In this document: positions 10,037-20,303 of the stretch, one piece after another
Numbering within the stretch: the first letter of the stretch is position 1
Layout of the letters: each line of letters begins with the position of its first letter
Origin: Tieghemiomyces parasiticus
Lineage: Eukaryota > Kickxellomycota > Dimargaritomycetes > Dimargaritales > Dimargaritaceae
Direction: 5' to 3'
Assembly: GCA_027575765.1 (NCBI GenBank)
Contig: JANBPT010000025.1
Coordinates: 1 to 64,000 of the forward strand
Length of the DNA: 64,000 nt
Translations under genes and position numbers: made by a program
Notes under the pieces: generated by a model
What the model saw: the letters and a program-made list of their open reading frames with translations, nothing else
The model's database searches: none
What the model was told of the DNA's origin: nothing

Positions 10037-13000
10037 AGTTAAGAGTCCTGTACAGACACCTCCGCCCCACTGGAATTTGACAATGATAGTTTGCCCTGGA
10101 AATAGCCACATAGTCAAGGTGAGAAGGATGGGAATCCTAAGAGGCTCGGCTTTAGAATAAAAAATCCCTACAAACCAAGTGACCCGGTGCCGTAGTGGTA
10201 CAAGGGTAATGCTCTTGAACCAGTCAACAACACAAATACTGACATGTGGAGTGTGGATTTGGCCGCTGGCCTCTGGCGGTGTGGGCTGGGTGCCTCTGCC
10301 GGCTAAAATCTTTTGGGTGGGCTGGTGAGTGGTGGTCAGAGGGACACAATGGCCGTCATTGGGAGTCGGCAAGCTGCTAGAGCAGGGTAGGGCTGAATCA
10401 GCAATAATGAGTGAAGGAAACCCCTAGTAGAGCTGCCAGTCAGGCCAGAATAAGGGCCAGGAGAGGCTGACAGCTCAAGATGTGATCCCTCTGGTGCGAC
10501 TGTTCATGAGGAGGAGCAATGTAGTATTGCAGCAGCTGGGTTGGCTGTGGTGGTTCTTTGTGGGGGGGGCTGGCCCGGAGGAAAAGTGGAGCCACCACGG
10601 TCCACTAGTGCTTGTGGTGGGTCATTCCAATGCCAGGCACTGCACCCAGCAGCTCCGAACCAACCCCAGGGCACAATTGACCATCCCGCCTTCCCCCTTC
10701 TACAAATGATACTCACCGCACCTCCCCTAGTTATGCCCTGGCATGTCTCTAATGTACTTGTATTGCTATCACGCCTTCCACCACTACTTACGGTGACTAT
10801 CCTGCCTTCCCCCGCCTTACAGCCACCTGTTCCATGCAACCGCAGGTGGACCATTAACATCCCCGCTAATATTATGCCATGCAGCTGGTGCCCAGGAGGC
10901 CCGGTCATAGCAACCCAAGGACTCTCAACCCAGTTGGTTTCCCCTCCCCTTTCCTCCATTGGCCACATATCCTCCTGTACCATCTGAGCTTCAAAATGAC
11001 CTACCACACACATATGCGCCTTGCTTGCTTCCCTGTCACTGCTATAACCTTGCCACCCTCCGGTGCCATAGCCATGCCATCCTCACTTTTGCATACTTAG
11101 TAAGCTCTATTGCCTCTTGGCCCCAATTGCCCCCAATCAATTACAGACACGACAATGACCTATCCTTGCTTCTACTCCTCCTGGGCCGCACAGCCCATTG
11201 CATTACCAACTTTCTGCCCCGGTGACGAGTGCATGGCGTGGCCAATTTTATGAAGGACCTCTGCCAAGCCCAGTCCCCACCTGCAGTACACCTTTGTCAC
11301 CCGGGGGGGGGTACAATCTACTCCTCAAATAATGGGTCGATTATTGGGCACTTGTCACCAAATACAGGTCACTAGATCCAGTCCAGTTCCTGCCCAAACT
11401 TAATAAAATACCACGGTCACCTTGAAGCTGGCGCACCTATAGCCTTAGCCCATCAGCTGAAGGGGCCGTTATACTCATTGAGGCAAGTGAGCTGACTTGA
11501 CTGCTAAGATCCATGGCCAGAATTTAGCGCTGTGGTTACTTGCATATCATTATGGCAAATGATTACTAGCCCAAACTGTTTGGCATCCTACCCTCAGGCG
11601 GCAATGGGACATCATTGAAACGACTGGATATAGGTTGTTCAATTAGCGATGCACCGGCAAGAAGCGTGGCTGCTCTTGAGAAATGATCGGCACCTGACCA
11701 CAGACTTATGCATGCCCCAGGCCACTGATTACTGAGGTGCATGGGAGGGAATGCACATGCGTAGATAAGCTCTGCACCCATCAACGCCCAGCCACTGGAA
11801 ATAAATGGGGAGGAGAATTGATCCGTTGAGATAGACGTAGTGGATGCATTTTTTCCTGCTTGGGAGCTCTAGGTCCTGTGCCGTCCACCTCAATGCACAG
11901 TGTGCTAGTTGCAGACAGTATTTACAATTACGACTACGACGGCCTGCCGCTGCTAACCACTGGAAAGGGGAAAAAGAGCAAGAATAGGCTGACTAGGAGC
12001 ACGAAAACGCTTTGCAAATTGAACCAGAGATGGTGTATGTATGTCATGCACCGCTCATGCTACAACATCCAGGCACCGTCCCTGCCACCACTGGTAAACC
12101 TCAGACAAAGCCAAAATGCTATGGCGCCCAGTCTTCCAAGGCCGGGAGGATCGCACCAATAACCATGGAAACGGGATGAGGAGTGGCATCATTTGCATAG
12201 CAGCCGTACAGTATCATCCATCATCCTCACATGAGCAGCACGCGGAAAGGCTCAATAATAGCTTAATGGTGACAAGGTGGAAGCAAGCTGCTTATCTCTG
12301 CAAGAAAGAGTGCACAGCCTCTTCACCATTGGGTCCCAGAGCTTAGGCAAAGTGGGCGGTGCCAGAAAAAGAGAGAGAGAGAGGGTGCATGGGCACGCTG
12401 GGTCATTGTGAGTTCAGCCTTCCTTGCACCTGTGCACGTTCAAGCGCATTGGGGCCACCTGTGCTAGGTGGTTTCCCCCCTGCAAGGCAATGCCGCCCGC
12501 CTCTTTCATGAGCCCCATTGTGATCTTGTGGAGTCAGTTCAACTGTACACAGCCAGGCACATACCCACCTGGGCCTTGCAGTGCACCCAATGCCACCCCA
12601 GTGTTCATGTTACTCCTCCTCCAGCCTTTGATGCCATTTCATGTGGCCCAGTTTCTCCAAGCTGGCACATCAAAAAGGTGCAAAATATAAACCCTCTGCT
12701 CTCCATGCCTTGGGAAAAACTATTAAACTACCATTGCCTTGTACCAGTGCAGATGAACTGCCTGCCCCTCCTCCTCATCCTCCCATTTAGAACCTCTATG
12801 TTATTAGCCAGCCAATCTTGCCATTCACTAGAGAACACGGTTTGGGCAGTGCCTATTCCCTTGTTAATGCCTTTTATTTATCCCTAAGACATGTTTGCTC
12901 CTCTTGGCTTCTCAACTTATGGTGCCTTCCACTGCTGGATTGGTCCTTTCTAGATCCCCTGCCGTAATTGTGTATCCTGCAGTTGTAGTTCGTAATAATT

Positions 13001-13670
13001 TACATGCTTCCCAGCTGTGTTTGCTGGCCCCTCACTACCTTAACATACTCAGTTGGTAAAGCCATATTGGACACTGACTTATTCACCGCCCACTCCATAA
13101 CTATCAAGTAAGGCCCAGCTGTACAGGCAGTTTCTGTGCTGTGCAATGCCCAGCAGATTGCCAAGGTGTATTATCAATGTCATGTTTGGCTTGGCTAAGA
13201 TAACTATCCTACGGCGTCAGCCCACACCTATAACTTCAATTGAGCATCAACCTTTCTATTACCTATGCCACCCATTTATCCTGCATGGATCCTCCCACAT
13301 AGCCCGTGACTGTTATACCTACAGAATGGCCAATAAGGAGAACTGCCAACTAGTTTTGGCCTCTGCTGTACATTTGGTAAGTCTTAAGGACCTATGGTGG
13401 GGCATTTGCGGTCTTGTGCAAGGCCACATGGACCACATTGGGAGTAGGGACCTTTGGTCTATGCATTTACTCAGGCCTAGGGCCTAAATGCTAGCAGTAT
13501 GCTGCCTTTGACTGTACGCACCCAAGGTTAGGCATACAGCACTTCTGCTGTAACCCACACCATATGCACTTAATGTACTATTTAAGAAGATTTTCCAATC
13601 TAATGCTCTCTACTCTGCCTCTACTTCCAAGTATCTATTTCTCTGCGCTTCGAATTAACAACCAACAATC
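10037..13670. other. Decayed, non-genic DNA of the accessory island
   Basis: About 3.6 kb without a supportable gene. Several short open frames occur (for example 10541-10987, 12468-12887 and 13146-13487), none with a continuous family match. The frame at 13146-13487 includes HIARDC preceded by Cys and Gly-Ser-Ser, which resembles the end of a retroviral-type zinc knuckle but lacks the second Cys. A short (AG)n run lies at about 12371-12384. Probably an accumulation of old mobile-element debris. Confidence 0.4.
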
Positions 13671-14222
13671 ATGGTCCCACCCGCTTCCCGCCGTAATTTC
13701 TCTACACAGAGCACCCAAGGCCTGTCCCCAAGAAGACCAACATCACACAATGATCACCCAACTTGCACCCATGATGTTCCGCCCACCTATGGCCATGATG
13801 GGCATCCGGCAACTCCCAGTGATGCTTTGCCTACCGAGGAGCACTGTTACGCGTCAATGGCAACATTGATTACACTGGCTTGGCCCAATGGGTCAACTAT
13901 AGTGTCGATCCTGAGCGTAATAGTTAGGCTGCATTATGGCTCAGCGCCTGTGGCACATGACCTTATTCCTGAGTTTGTGGCAATAGGGTTGCTCGGTGTG
14001 TTTGCATCAGCAAGGATGTACAATGCACCCAACTGCCTTTCCTTTATCATGGCGCAGGCTGCACCAAATCCTCCTGCACCATCGGTCGCAGTTCATGCGC
14101 TTTGTTCAATGCTGACCCCCAGCCAGGCACGTCAGCTCCTGGTCCTCCTGACTGGACCCACTCTTCTGCCTCCGGCACCTCCCACAGTGGATGTGCAGCC
14201 GGGACACAACAGCCGGCCTTAA
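13671..14222 (+). CDS. Hypothetical protein, 183 aa, possibly expressed
   Basis: An ATG-initiated frame of 183 codons in otherwise non-coding DNA. In favour: a TATTTAAG box about 90 bases upstream (near 13579), a pyrimidine-rich leader, the context CAATCATGG, and an AATAAA signal right at the stop (TTAATAAAA, 14219-14227). The product is Pro/Ser/Thr-rich at its start, has two hydrophobic stretches (around residues 75-90 and 100-115) and ends with a helical Leu-rich segment (SMLTPSQARQLLVLLTG) and a Pro-rich tail. No family recognised. Copy B of the repeat begins 67 bases downstream, so it could belong to a mobile element. It may equally be a chance frame. Confidence 0.3.
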   Translation: MVPPASRRNFSTQSTQGLSPRRPTSHNDHPTCTHDVPPTYGHDGHPATPSDALPTEEHCYASMATLITLAWPNGSTIVSILSVIVRLHYGSAPVAHDLIPEFVAIGLLGVFASARMYNAPNCLSFIMAQAAPNPPAPSVAVHALCSMLTPSQARQLLVLLTGPTLLPPAPPTVDVQPGHNSRP

Positions 14223-14288
14223 TAAAACAGCATATACAGCCCATTCAGGTGCTCAATATATATAAAGGATTTTATCAAAGAATTACAA

Positions 14289-14770
14289 GTGTCACAATAA
14301 AACGTTACGGATCCTACCAGCCAGATGATGTTTATTAAATCTAATCACCGTCACTCTGTACCACTTGGTACCCTGGTTCTTGCCAACTATCAAAGCAGGC
14401 TCTAGAGTCACTGGCCCCATTGAACTCCTCCAGGCGCTTGGTGGCAAAATGTACCTACCGGTGGCACTGGTCATTGGTGAGGTTGTGGAAGACAAAACAT
14501 TTAGAATAGCCCCTGCCTTGCAGCACTCCCGGTAGTAACTATAAAGTCTTGCTTATCACGTCTGGTTAACTTGGGTGAGTCGGGGAAAGGTGGCTTTATA
14601 CAAGTAGCTATGGCGGATAGCCAAAAAAGGAGAGTAGTGAGGTCAGAGATGGTCCAACCCTGGAGTGGTTTATACCAATTGGCTCGGCGTCATTGACTCT
14701 CCAAGGTTTTATTAGAACCACTGCAGAGACCGTCAGCTTAAGGGTGTCTAATGGTTTGACTTCACCGGTA
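14289..14770 (-). repeat. 480-bp repeat copy B, deleted mariner derivative
   Basis: Direct repeat of copy A at 7776-8255 with a two-base insertion near its left edge (ACAATAAAACG against ACAAAAATG) and a handful of substitutions, clustered toward the right edge. It shares with the 31.5-32.4 kb mariner relic both the block around TGGAGGAGTTCAAT and the 3' block GTGGTACAGAGTGACG. Flanking sequences of A and B are unrelated, so the repeat unit itself, not a larger segment, was copied. Confidence 0.75.
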
Positions 14771-15348
14771 GTGCTAAAATGGGTCTGGGCAAGTGCCTTA
14801 CAATACTGACACCCCTCAATATATCTATGGGGGCGGTCAAAGTTAAGTGTTATTTGATTCACTATCTGTTAGCTTTTCAGGGCCACCATCTGTCTGTACT
14901 TCATTATTATATACCTTATGACATTACATTGTTCCATTTCATAGTGAAATCCAGAACTGTCCATCAGCAGTGCTATTACAATAACGATTGTCAGTGAGGC
15001 TCATAAACAGAAACAATGTACTAAAAAAAGATTTAGGGGGGAGTGAATGTGCGAGAGGCATGCGTGGCAGAAACGAATATGAAATGGGGAAGGCAGATCC
15101 GCAATAGCCCTACGTCGACGGTTGTGACGAAAAGGGGTAGCAAGGTTCCGTGGTGCGTAGAGTACTGATACAAAGCGTTACGGCTCACTTGCGCTTACGG
15201 CCAGCCTTGCTCTGGGCGAGGTGTAAACGGAGGGAGAGAACGCGAGTGGGATGGGCGAGAGTAGAAATATAAGTGATATATGTATATATAAGCAGGACGA
15301 AGGAGGATAATCCGCGGTTGCCGGCGGAGGGATAATAATTAGCCTGGA
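14771..15348. other. Intergenic: right edge of the island and UBC6 3' flank
   Basis: AT-rich DNA (14800-15050) followed by GC-richer 3' flank of UBC6. A TATATATA stretch lies near 15280-15290. No gene. Confidence 0.4.
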
Positions 15349-16674
15349 CTACACGGGCGTGGAGGCCGCCCGCGAGATCAGCTTAGCTGCGATGAGGTAA
15401 AGAAAAATGACAAGTATCACGTAGAGCTTATAATAGGGCTCGAAGCTAAACCAGCGCGACCGGCGCGGGGAGGGAACCACAGCAGCCTCAGGTTCTTCAG
15501 TCCCCGTCGCTGGCGCGACTTTGGTCACCAGGGGACGGTTACGCAGTTGGGCGTGCGGGGTGAAGAACTGTACCTTCGCACCAATGTTCTGCGGAGCCGG
15601 GAGGTTGGGCACGGAGGTGGTGGAAGCGGGAACCTGCGGTTTGGGGACGTTGTCCGGGAGCGGTGCCGCCTGAGGTGTGCAAAGTTCCGGGAAGATTTCT
15701 AGGGAGAGGGACAGGTAGTGAAGGCCGATAGAAGGGAAAGGTCGTAATTGGTCAGACCGGAGCGCTGCGGCAGAGTTGCGCACTCCGTCCCTTCGCGGGC
15801 GAGGGTCGTCCGGCTTGGGCTCGAGACCGCACCTTACCTTTGAATTTGGAGTTGTCAAGGTTGAAGTTGTGCGACTTGCCGGCCAGGATGCGGCGGTCCC
15901 GGTCGGTCATTCGGATTCCGCCTGTGGTGGTCTCGTCCTCCACCATGAACGAGAGGAGACCATTTAGGATGGTGGCCACCGACCAAGTAGGGTTCCACAG
16001 GTTGGGGTGGAAATTACTCATGGTCGTGCAGATGTTGGTGTTGGTCTGGAACCGACCGCTGGGCGTAATCATTTGGATAGCCGGCGGCTTGAATGGGTAC
16101 TCCCCGGGGAACTTGAGGACGCCGTGGTACTCGCCGCCTAGGTAGAGCGCGGGTACCAAAGTGAGGAGATTGGAAGGAGGTGTAGTAGGAGGAAACATAG
16201 GAAGAGCATCCGGTTAGGCAACTGCAGTGCTGCAAGAGGCGCGACACTGGCGTTGAGGATGACCCTCGCATGCGGCTGCGCCAATGTCGGATTTCCAGGG
16301 ATAAAGTGAAGATTAGAACCACCTACCTTCATATGGCGTTTCCTGCGGGCCACGTAGAACGTAGTGCCTGTCGTTCAGTGGGGCGGTTAGGGGGGATTTG
16401 AAGAGGTGGAAGGGATTAGGTGGGGCGTATATGTGGACTAGGCCTAGGCAGAGTGAGCACATGCTTGCTTCAGGGTACCAGACGAAGGACAGCCTATGCG
16501 CCAGACCACTGCCGGTGGAAGCGCCGGAGGAGGGCGCAGCGAGTGCGGGGGGGCTTTAGCTTACCATTCCAAGATATTGTTCTCCAGTGGCTTGGCACAG
16601 ATGTAGGGTGGCGGGCTCTGGGCAATGGCCTTGTACTCCTTGTTGAGACGGCGGATGGCGCTCTTGGAAGCCAT
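15349..16674 (-). CDS. UBC6: Tail-anchored ubiquitin-conjugating enzyme E2, Ubc6/UBE2J type
   Basis: ER-membrane E2 that works with ERAD ligases such as Doa10. Minus-strand exons are 16674-16565, 16367-16327 (only 41 bases), 16137-15838 and 15698-15349, giving 266 residues. The UBC fold is complete: MASKSAIRRLNKEYKAIAQSP, NNILEWHYVLRGP, GEYHGVLKFPGEYPFKPP, then the active-site segment NICTTMSNFHPNLWNP with the catalytic Cys, and SVATILNGLLSFM, all typical of Ubc6. A Pro-rich linker follows and the protein ends in one hydrophobic segment (LYVILVIFLYLIAAKL), the tail anchor. Introns are 197, 189 and 139 bases and all junction phases agree. Confidence 0.95.
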
Positions 16675-17950
16675 AGGGTATACTCAAGCGGGGCTGTGTA
16701 TATATTTGCGAGGTAGGGCAAAGGATAAAGGCGAGAGGAGGAGGAAAACGGGGCAAGCGAGTAGTAACAATGGGACGCGAATTGGACAGAGGGCGAGATA
16801 AAGTACGGAATGTGGAAGGGCGTGGGGCGAACTGGGGAGGTCAAGTGAGAATGAGACGAACGGTTTTGGGCACTAATGCGGCCCTAAATGAAATTGAGCC
16901 TCTTGGGACCAGTGGTGCGAGGGGTGAAAAAGACAGCAGGGGTGGGTCAATGTAATAATGAGTGCGACAGCGCGGCGAATAGTGGGCGGTTGAGTTTCTT
17001 CAAGTGGGCGACAGGTGAAAAACGGGTACGAGGACGAGTGGCTGGCGCCTGTGATTGATATAATTGCCACCATAAGGGCAATAAGATCGATAGGTCGGGA
17101 AACGGGCCACCGCGCGGCAGAATGTGGTTGGCAGGCGGACCAAGGTCCAATTGAAGAGGACGGGTGGGATGCCTACCATCTGGAGCGTCCCGTCCCAGCT
17201 CGGGGGCTGCGGACAGCACGGAGTTGCCACACAAAAGCCGTGATAGACAACAGGTGGGACAAGCAGACTGCCGAGCAGGGCAAGGCAAGCCATGCTTTGG
17301 CCACCGCCACGGCGATAGTCAGGTGCTAATCGCTTGGATTTATTGTAGGAGGCGAAGAGGAGACCTTGGCACTTGGACTCCGGCGTTTCAGGGGCGCGAG
17401 ACGGCGGCAGTGGTGGCTGGCCGTGCGTGGAGGCGGACAGGAGCCGGCAGCTGGCCTGCAAGACGGTCAGTGCGCTTTCCCTGCCGCTGCTGCCTTCCTC
17501 CGCCCGGCTGTTCCGCAGGTTTTGCCCAGTCTCCAACTGGCCACGGGAGTGCGCCATAGATGGCGTTGTCACTCGGGAGAACTAGGGTCGACGGAAATTG
17601 TGACCTACAATTACCCGGTGCAACCCCATCGCGATAACCGTTCAGTATGTTGACTAATAGGCCGGACAACTTAGCGGTGGGGTGCAATTGCGCCGCTCGC
17701 TGCAATTTACCAACCCGAGTCTTGTGCTTCCAATAAACACTACTGGGGAGGAAACGGGGGAGGGACGTACCCCACTCAACACCCTCCCCCGGAGTGCCTC
17801 GTAGGCCTATACCTTAAGGCCGTAAACATCATTGTTCAACTGTCAATCGTCCGTACGTTAACAATCTGTGTTTTCCGTGCCGGGGCCACTTTTATTTGAA
17901 CTGTTGGCAGTGAGTTGTGGAAGGTTCCGGCCTCCCCGTCCGCTTTCCAC
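16675..17950. other. Intergenic between CFD1 3' end and UBC6 5' end
   Basis: About 1.3 kb. Both neighbours are on the minus strand, so this holds the CFD1 3' flank and the UBC6 promoter. A 190-codon minus-strand frame at 17000-17572 opens with GTG and has no family features; I do not regard it as a gene. Confidence 0.45.
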
Positions 17951-18961
17951 CTACTGGTGATCGGCTGTCAGACGCTCTGCAATATGGCTAAACACAGGGA
18001 ACAACTGGGACTCGCGGAACCGCTGGGCCAGAGGGAAGGTGGTCGCTGACGGGGACGCATTACCAGCCGTGCTACCCGTCGCTGCGTCTGCTTGGCTGGA
18101 CGTCGTCTCGAATAGTAGCGTAAGGGCCGGGTCGATGGGCACGCGGCCCAGGAAGGGTACACCAAACTCCTCAGCCATGGCCTCACCGCCGCCCGAGGAA
18201 AACACGTTAGTGCATTCGCTGCAGTGCGGGCAGACGAACCCACTCATGTTCTCAACTACACCGAGAATGGGTAGGCGGACCTTGCGGCAGAAATTGAGTT
18301 CCTTGCGGACGTCGGCCAGGGCTACGTTCTGCGGCGTGGTGACCACCACCGCGCCATCCGGATTGACCGATTTCAAAAACTCAACGACCGAGATGTGCTC
18401 GTCGGAGGTGCCTAGAGTGTCCAGGAATTAACGTGGACGTGTCCACAGTGACAGTTAAGGAGTGGACGGATTAATAGGTTGTCTAGTTTCCAGAGATATC
18501 GCAGCTACAGGCCATCTAGTGGCGAGCCCAACGGGCGGTCACTTACCGGGTGGCGTGTCAATGATGAGATAGTCCAGGTCGCCCCAGATCACGTCAGTCA
18601 GGAACTGTTTGATCATAGCGCTCTTCTTGGGGCCTCGCCAGACCACCGAGTCGTCAGGATTGGCAAGTAGGAATCCGATGGACATACAGCATAGCCGCTG
18701 GTTGGTAGCGTCCAGGTACACGGGGGCCCACCCGGCCGAAGCCTGGCGGACCCGTTCGTGGGCAACGCCCAGCATACGGGGAATGCTGGGACCGCATAGG
18801 TCAATGTCCAGGATACCCACCCGGTGGCCCGCGCCATAGAGGGCCAGGGCCAGCTGTGTGCTCACCGAAGACTTGCCCACCCCGCCCTTGCCTGACAGGA
18901 CGAGAATAATGTGCTTAACGCTGCGAAGCCGTTCGCTTAAGGCGTCGGTTTGGTCGGCCAT
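17951..18961 (-). CDS. CFD1: Cytosolic Fe-S cluster assembly scaffold ATPase Cfd1/NUBP2
   Basis: Partner of Nbp35 in the cytosolic iron-sulfur assembly scaffold. Minus-strand exons 18961-18547 and 18411-17951 give 291 residues. The deviant Walker A of the Mrp/NBP35 family is at residues 24-32 (GKGGVGKSS). [29 protein letters not shown] and [15 protein letters not shown] follow, the last spanning the splice junction. The bridging cluster motif CPHC is in [14 protein letters not shown]. There is no N-terminal four-Cys ferredoxin-like extension, which separates Cfd1/NUBP2 from Nbp35/NUBP1. A Ser/Thr/Ala insertion of about 20 residues ([13 protein letters not shown]) near the C-terminus is unusual. 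The open frame extends upstream only via a GTG codon; ATG 18961 gives the expected short N-terminus. Confidence 0.95.
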
Positions 18962-20303
18962 GCTGGTGAAGAGGGTGTGAGGGTAATTCGAGTGCAAAGT
19001 AGACACTAAAGAGCTAACGGAATGGGAGAAAGGAAGGGGGACGTAGTCGGTGATGCTAGACACGCAATGGTTACGTCGGACTGCACTGCTAAACCGGGGA
19101 GGCGCGGATAGGTGATTAGGGGTCGATTATCCGGTGGCTGACAAATGCGTGACTGCAGGCATCACGGCGGCCGAGTGGCTGCCCTGGGCATAGGTGGGTT
19201 GACCCTCAGCCTGCCCCAAAGCCGTGTGGCAGAGACAAGGTCAGGTTTCCCAGCCAAGGCGTGAACAGGGGCCATCGCATACACACGTCGCACGGCTACG
19301 CCCATCAAAATTGTCGCTGGAAAGCACTGTGGTGGCCCATTGAAGCGTATCCGTTGTTCACTATTGCCATCAATGCGCCGATATCTGGCATATAGTCGAT
19401 TTCTCTCTCCCTCGCCTTCAATGTGGGCCTCCTTACGTTTGGGAATTGGCTGGCCTGTCATTTCCCATACTATCCCACCCTCCCGTGCCAAAACAGGTGG
19501 GGTTCTAGAAGCTAAAGTCTAACGCTATTTGCCACCTCGACTTCGGCATGGCGCATTCCGGACCTGCACTACTACCGTTGCTCCTCCAATCTCCGCAGGT
19601 TGTTCTGGAATCCCAAATTGCCCTGTCACTGCTTAAAAGCCACCGCCACATTAGTCCTTGTTATCAGCCCGCCTCTTCAACTCCTAAACCTTGTTACGTG
19701 CCATTCACTTCTGCCCTCCTCCTCATACCAGTAGTCAACGCGTCGCGTCACCTCGTGAGCCACAAAGCCCACTCCCCCAGAGACCCGTACCGTCTGCATT
19801 GCTCGACCCCATTAGAGAAATCGCTTATATAAAGCGGGCCCTTCCGCTGGCCTATGATTTTACAAACTGTGCGTCCGACAGTAGATAAGGACCTAACTTC
19901 AACAACCACGGGGTGCTCTAGGCCCGGCATTCGACTTCCCGGCTTCTCCGGTTTCCCACTCTTCTTTTTTTTCTTTACCTTCCAACTGTAGTGCCACTTC
20001 AAGCTCTACGACGCCGCAGTATTTAGACAGTCCGCTTGGACCAAATTATCACTTCGCCAGAATTCTAACGCCTTTCCGTTCCGCCGTCTGCCACTACCCG
20101 CTACAAAGGTGGACTCCGCAACCTTCAGTTATAACGGAGAACTTACCCCCCTCCTGTTTCGAGATCGCCAAGGGAACCTCTTGAGTTTTCCTATTCTGCC
20201 TGTATCCCAGCACCCGCCGTAGTTATCAGTATCACCTCGCTAAGCAACATCCCCCACCCACCAACCCCGTGCCCTCCACGCAAACAGAGGAGTCTGATTC
20301 GTC
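18962..20303. other. Divergent promoter region of CFD1 and YTA7
   Basis: About 1.3 kb, pyrimidine-rich on the + strand from about 19550 to the YTA7 start. No gene seen on either strand. Confidence 0.45.

Noticed and set aside
9926..10372. 148-codon minus-strand frame
   Set aside because: Non-ATG start, overlaps the likely last exon of the EEF2KMT pseudogene, no family features.
13146..13487. Zinc-knuckle-like HIARDC in a + strand frame
   Set aside because: The Cys pair spacing is wrong and no reverse transcriptase or integrase is found nearby, so a retroelement gag is not supported.
17000..17572. 190-codon minus-strand frame
   Set aside because: Opens with GTG, has no motif or splice continuation, and lies in the UBC6 promoter.
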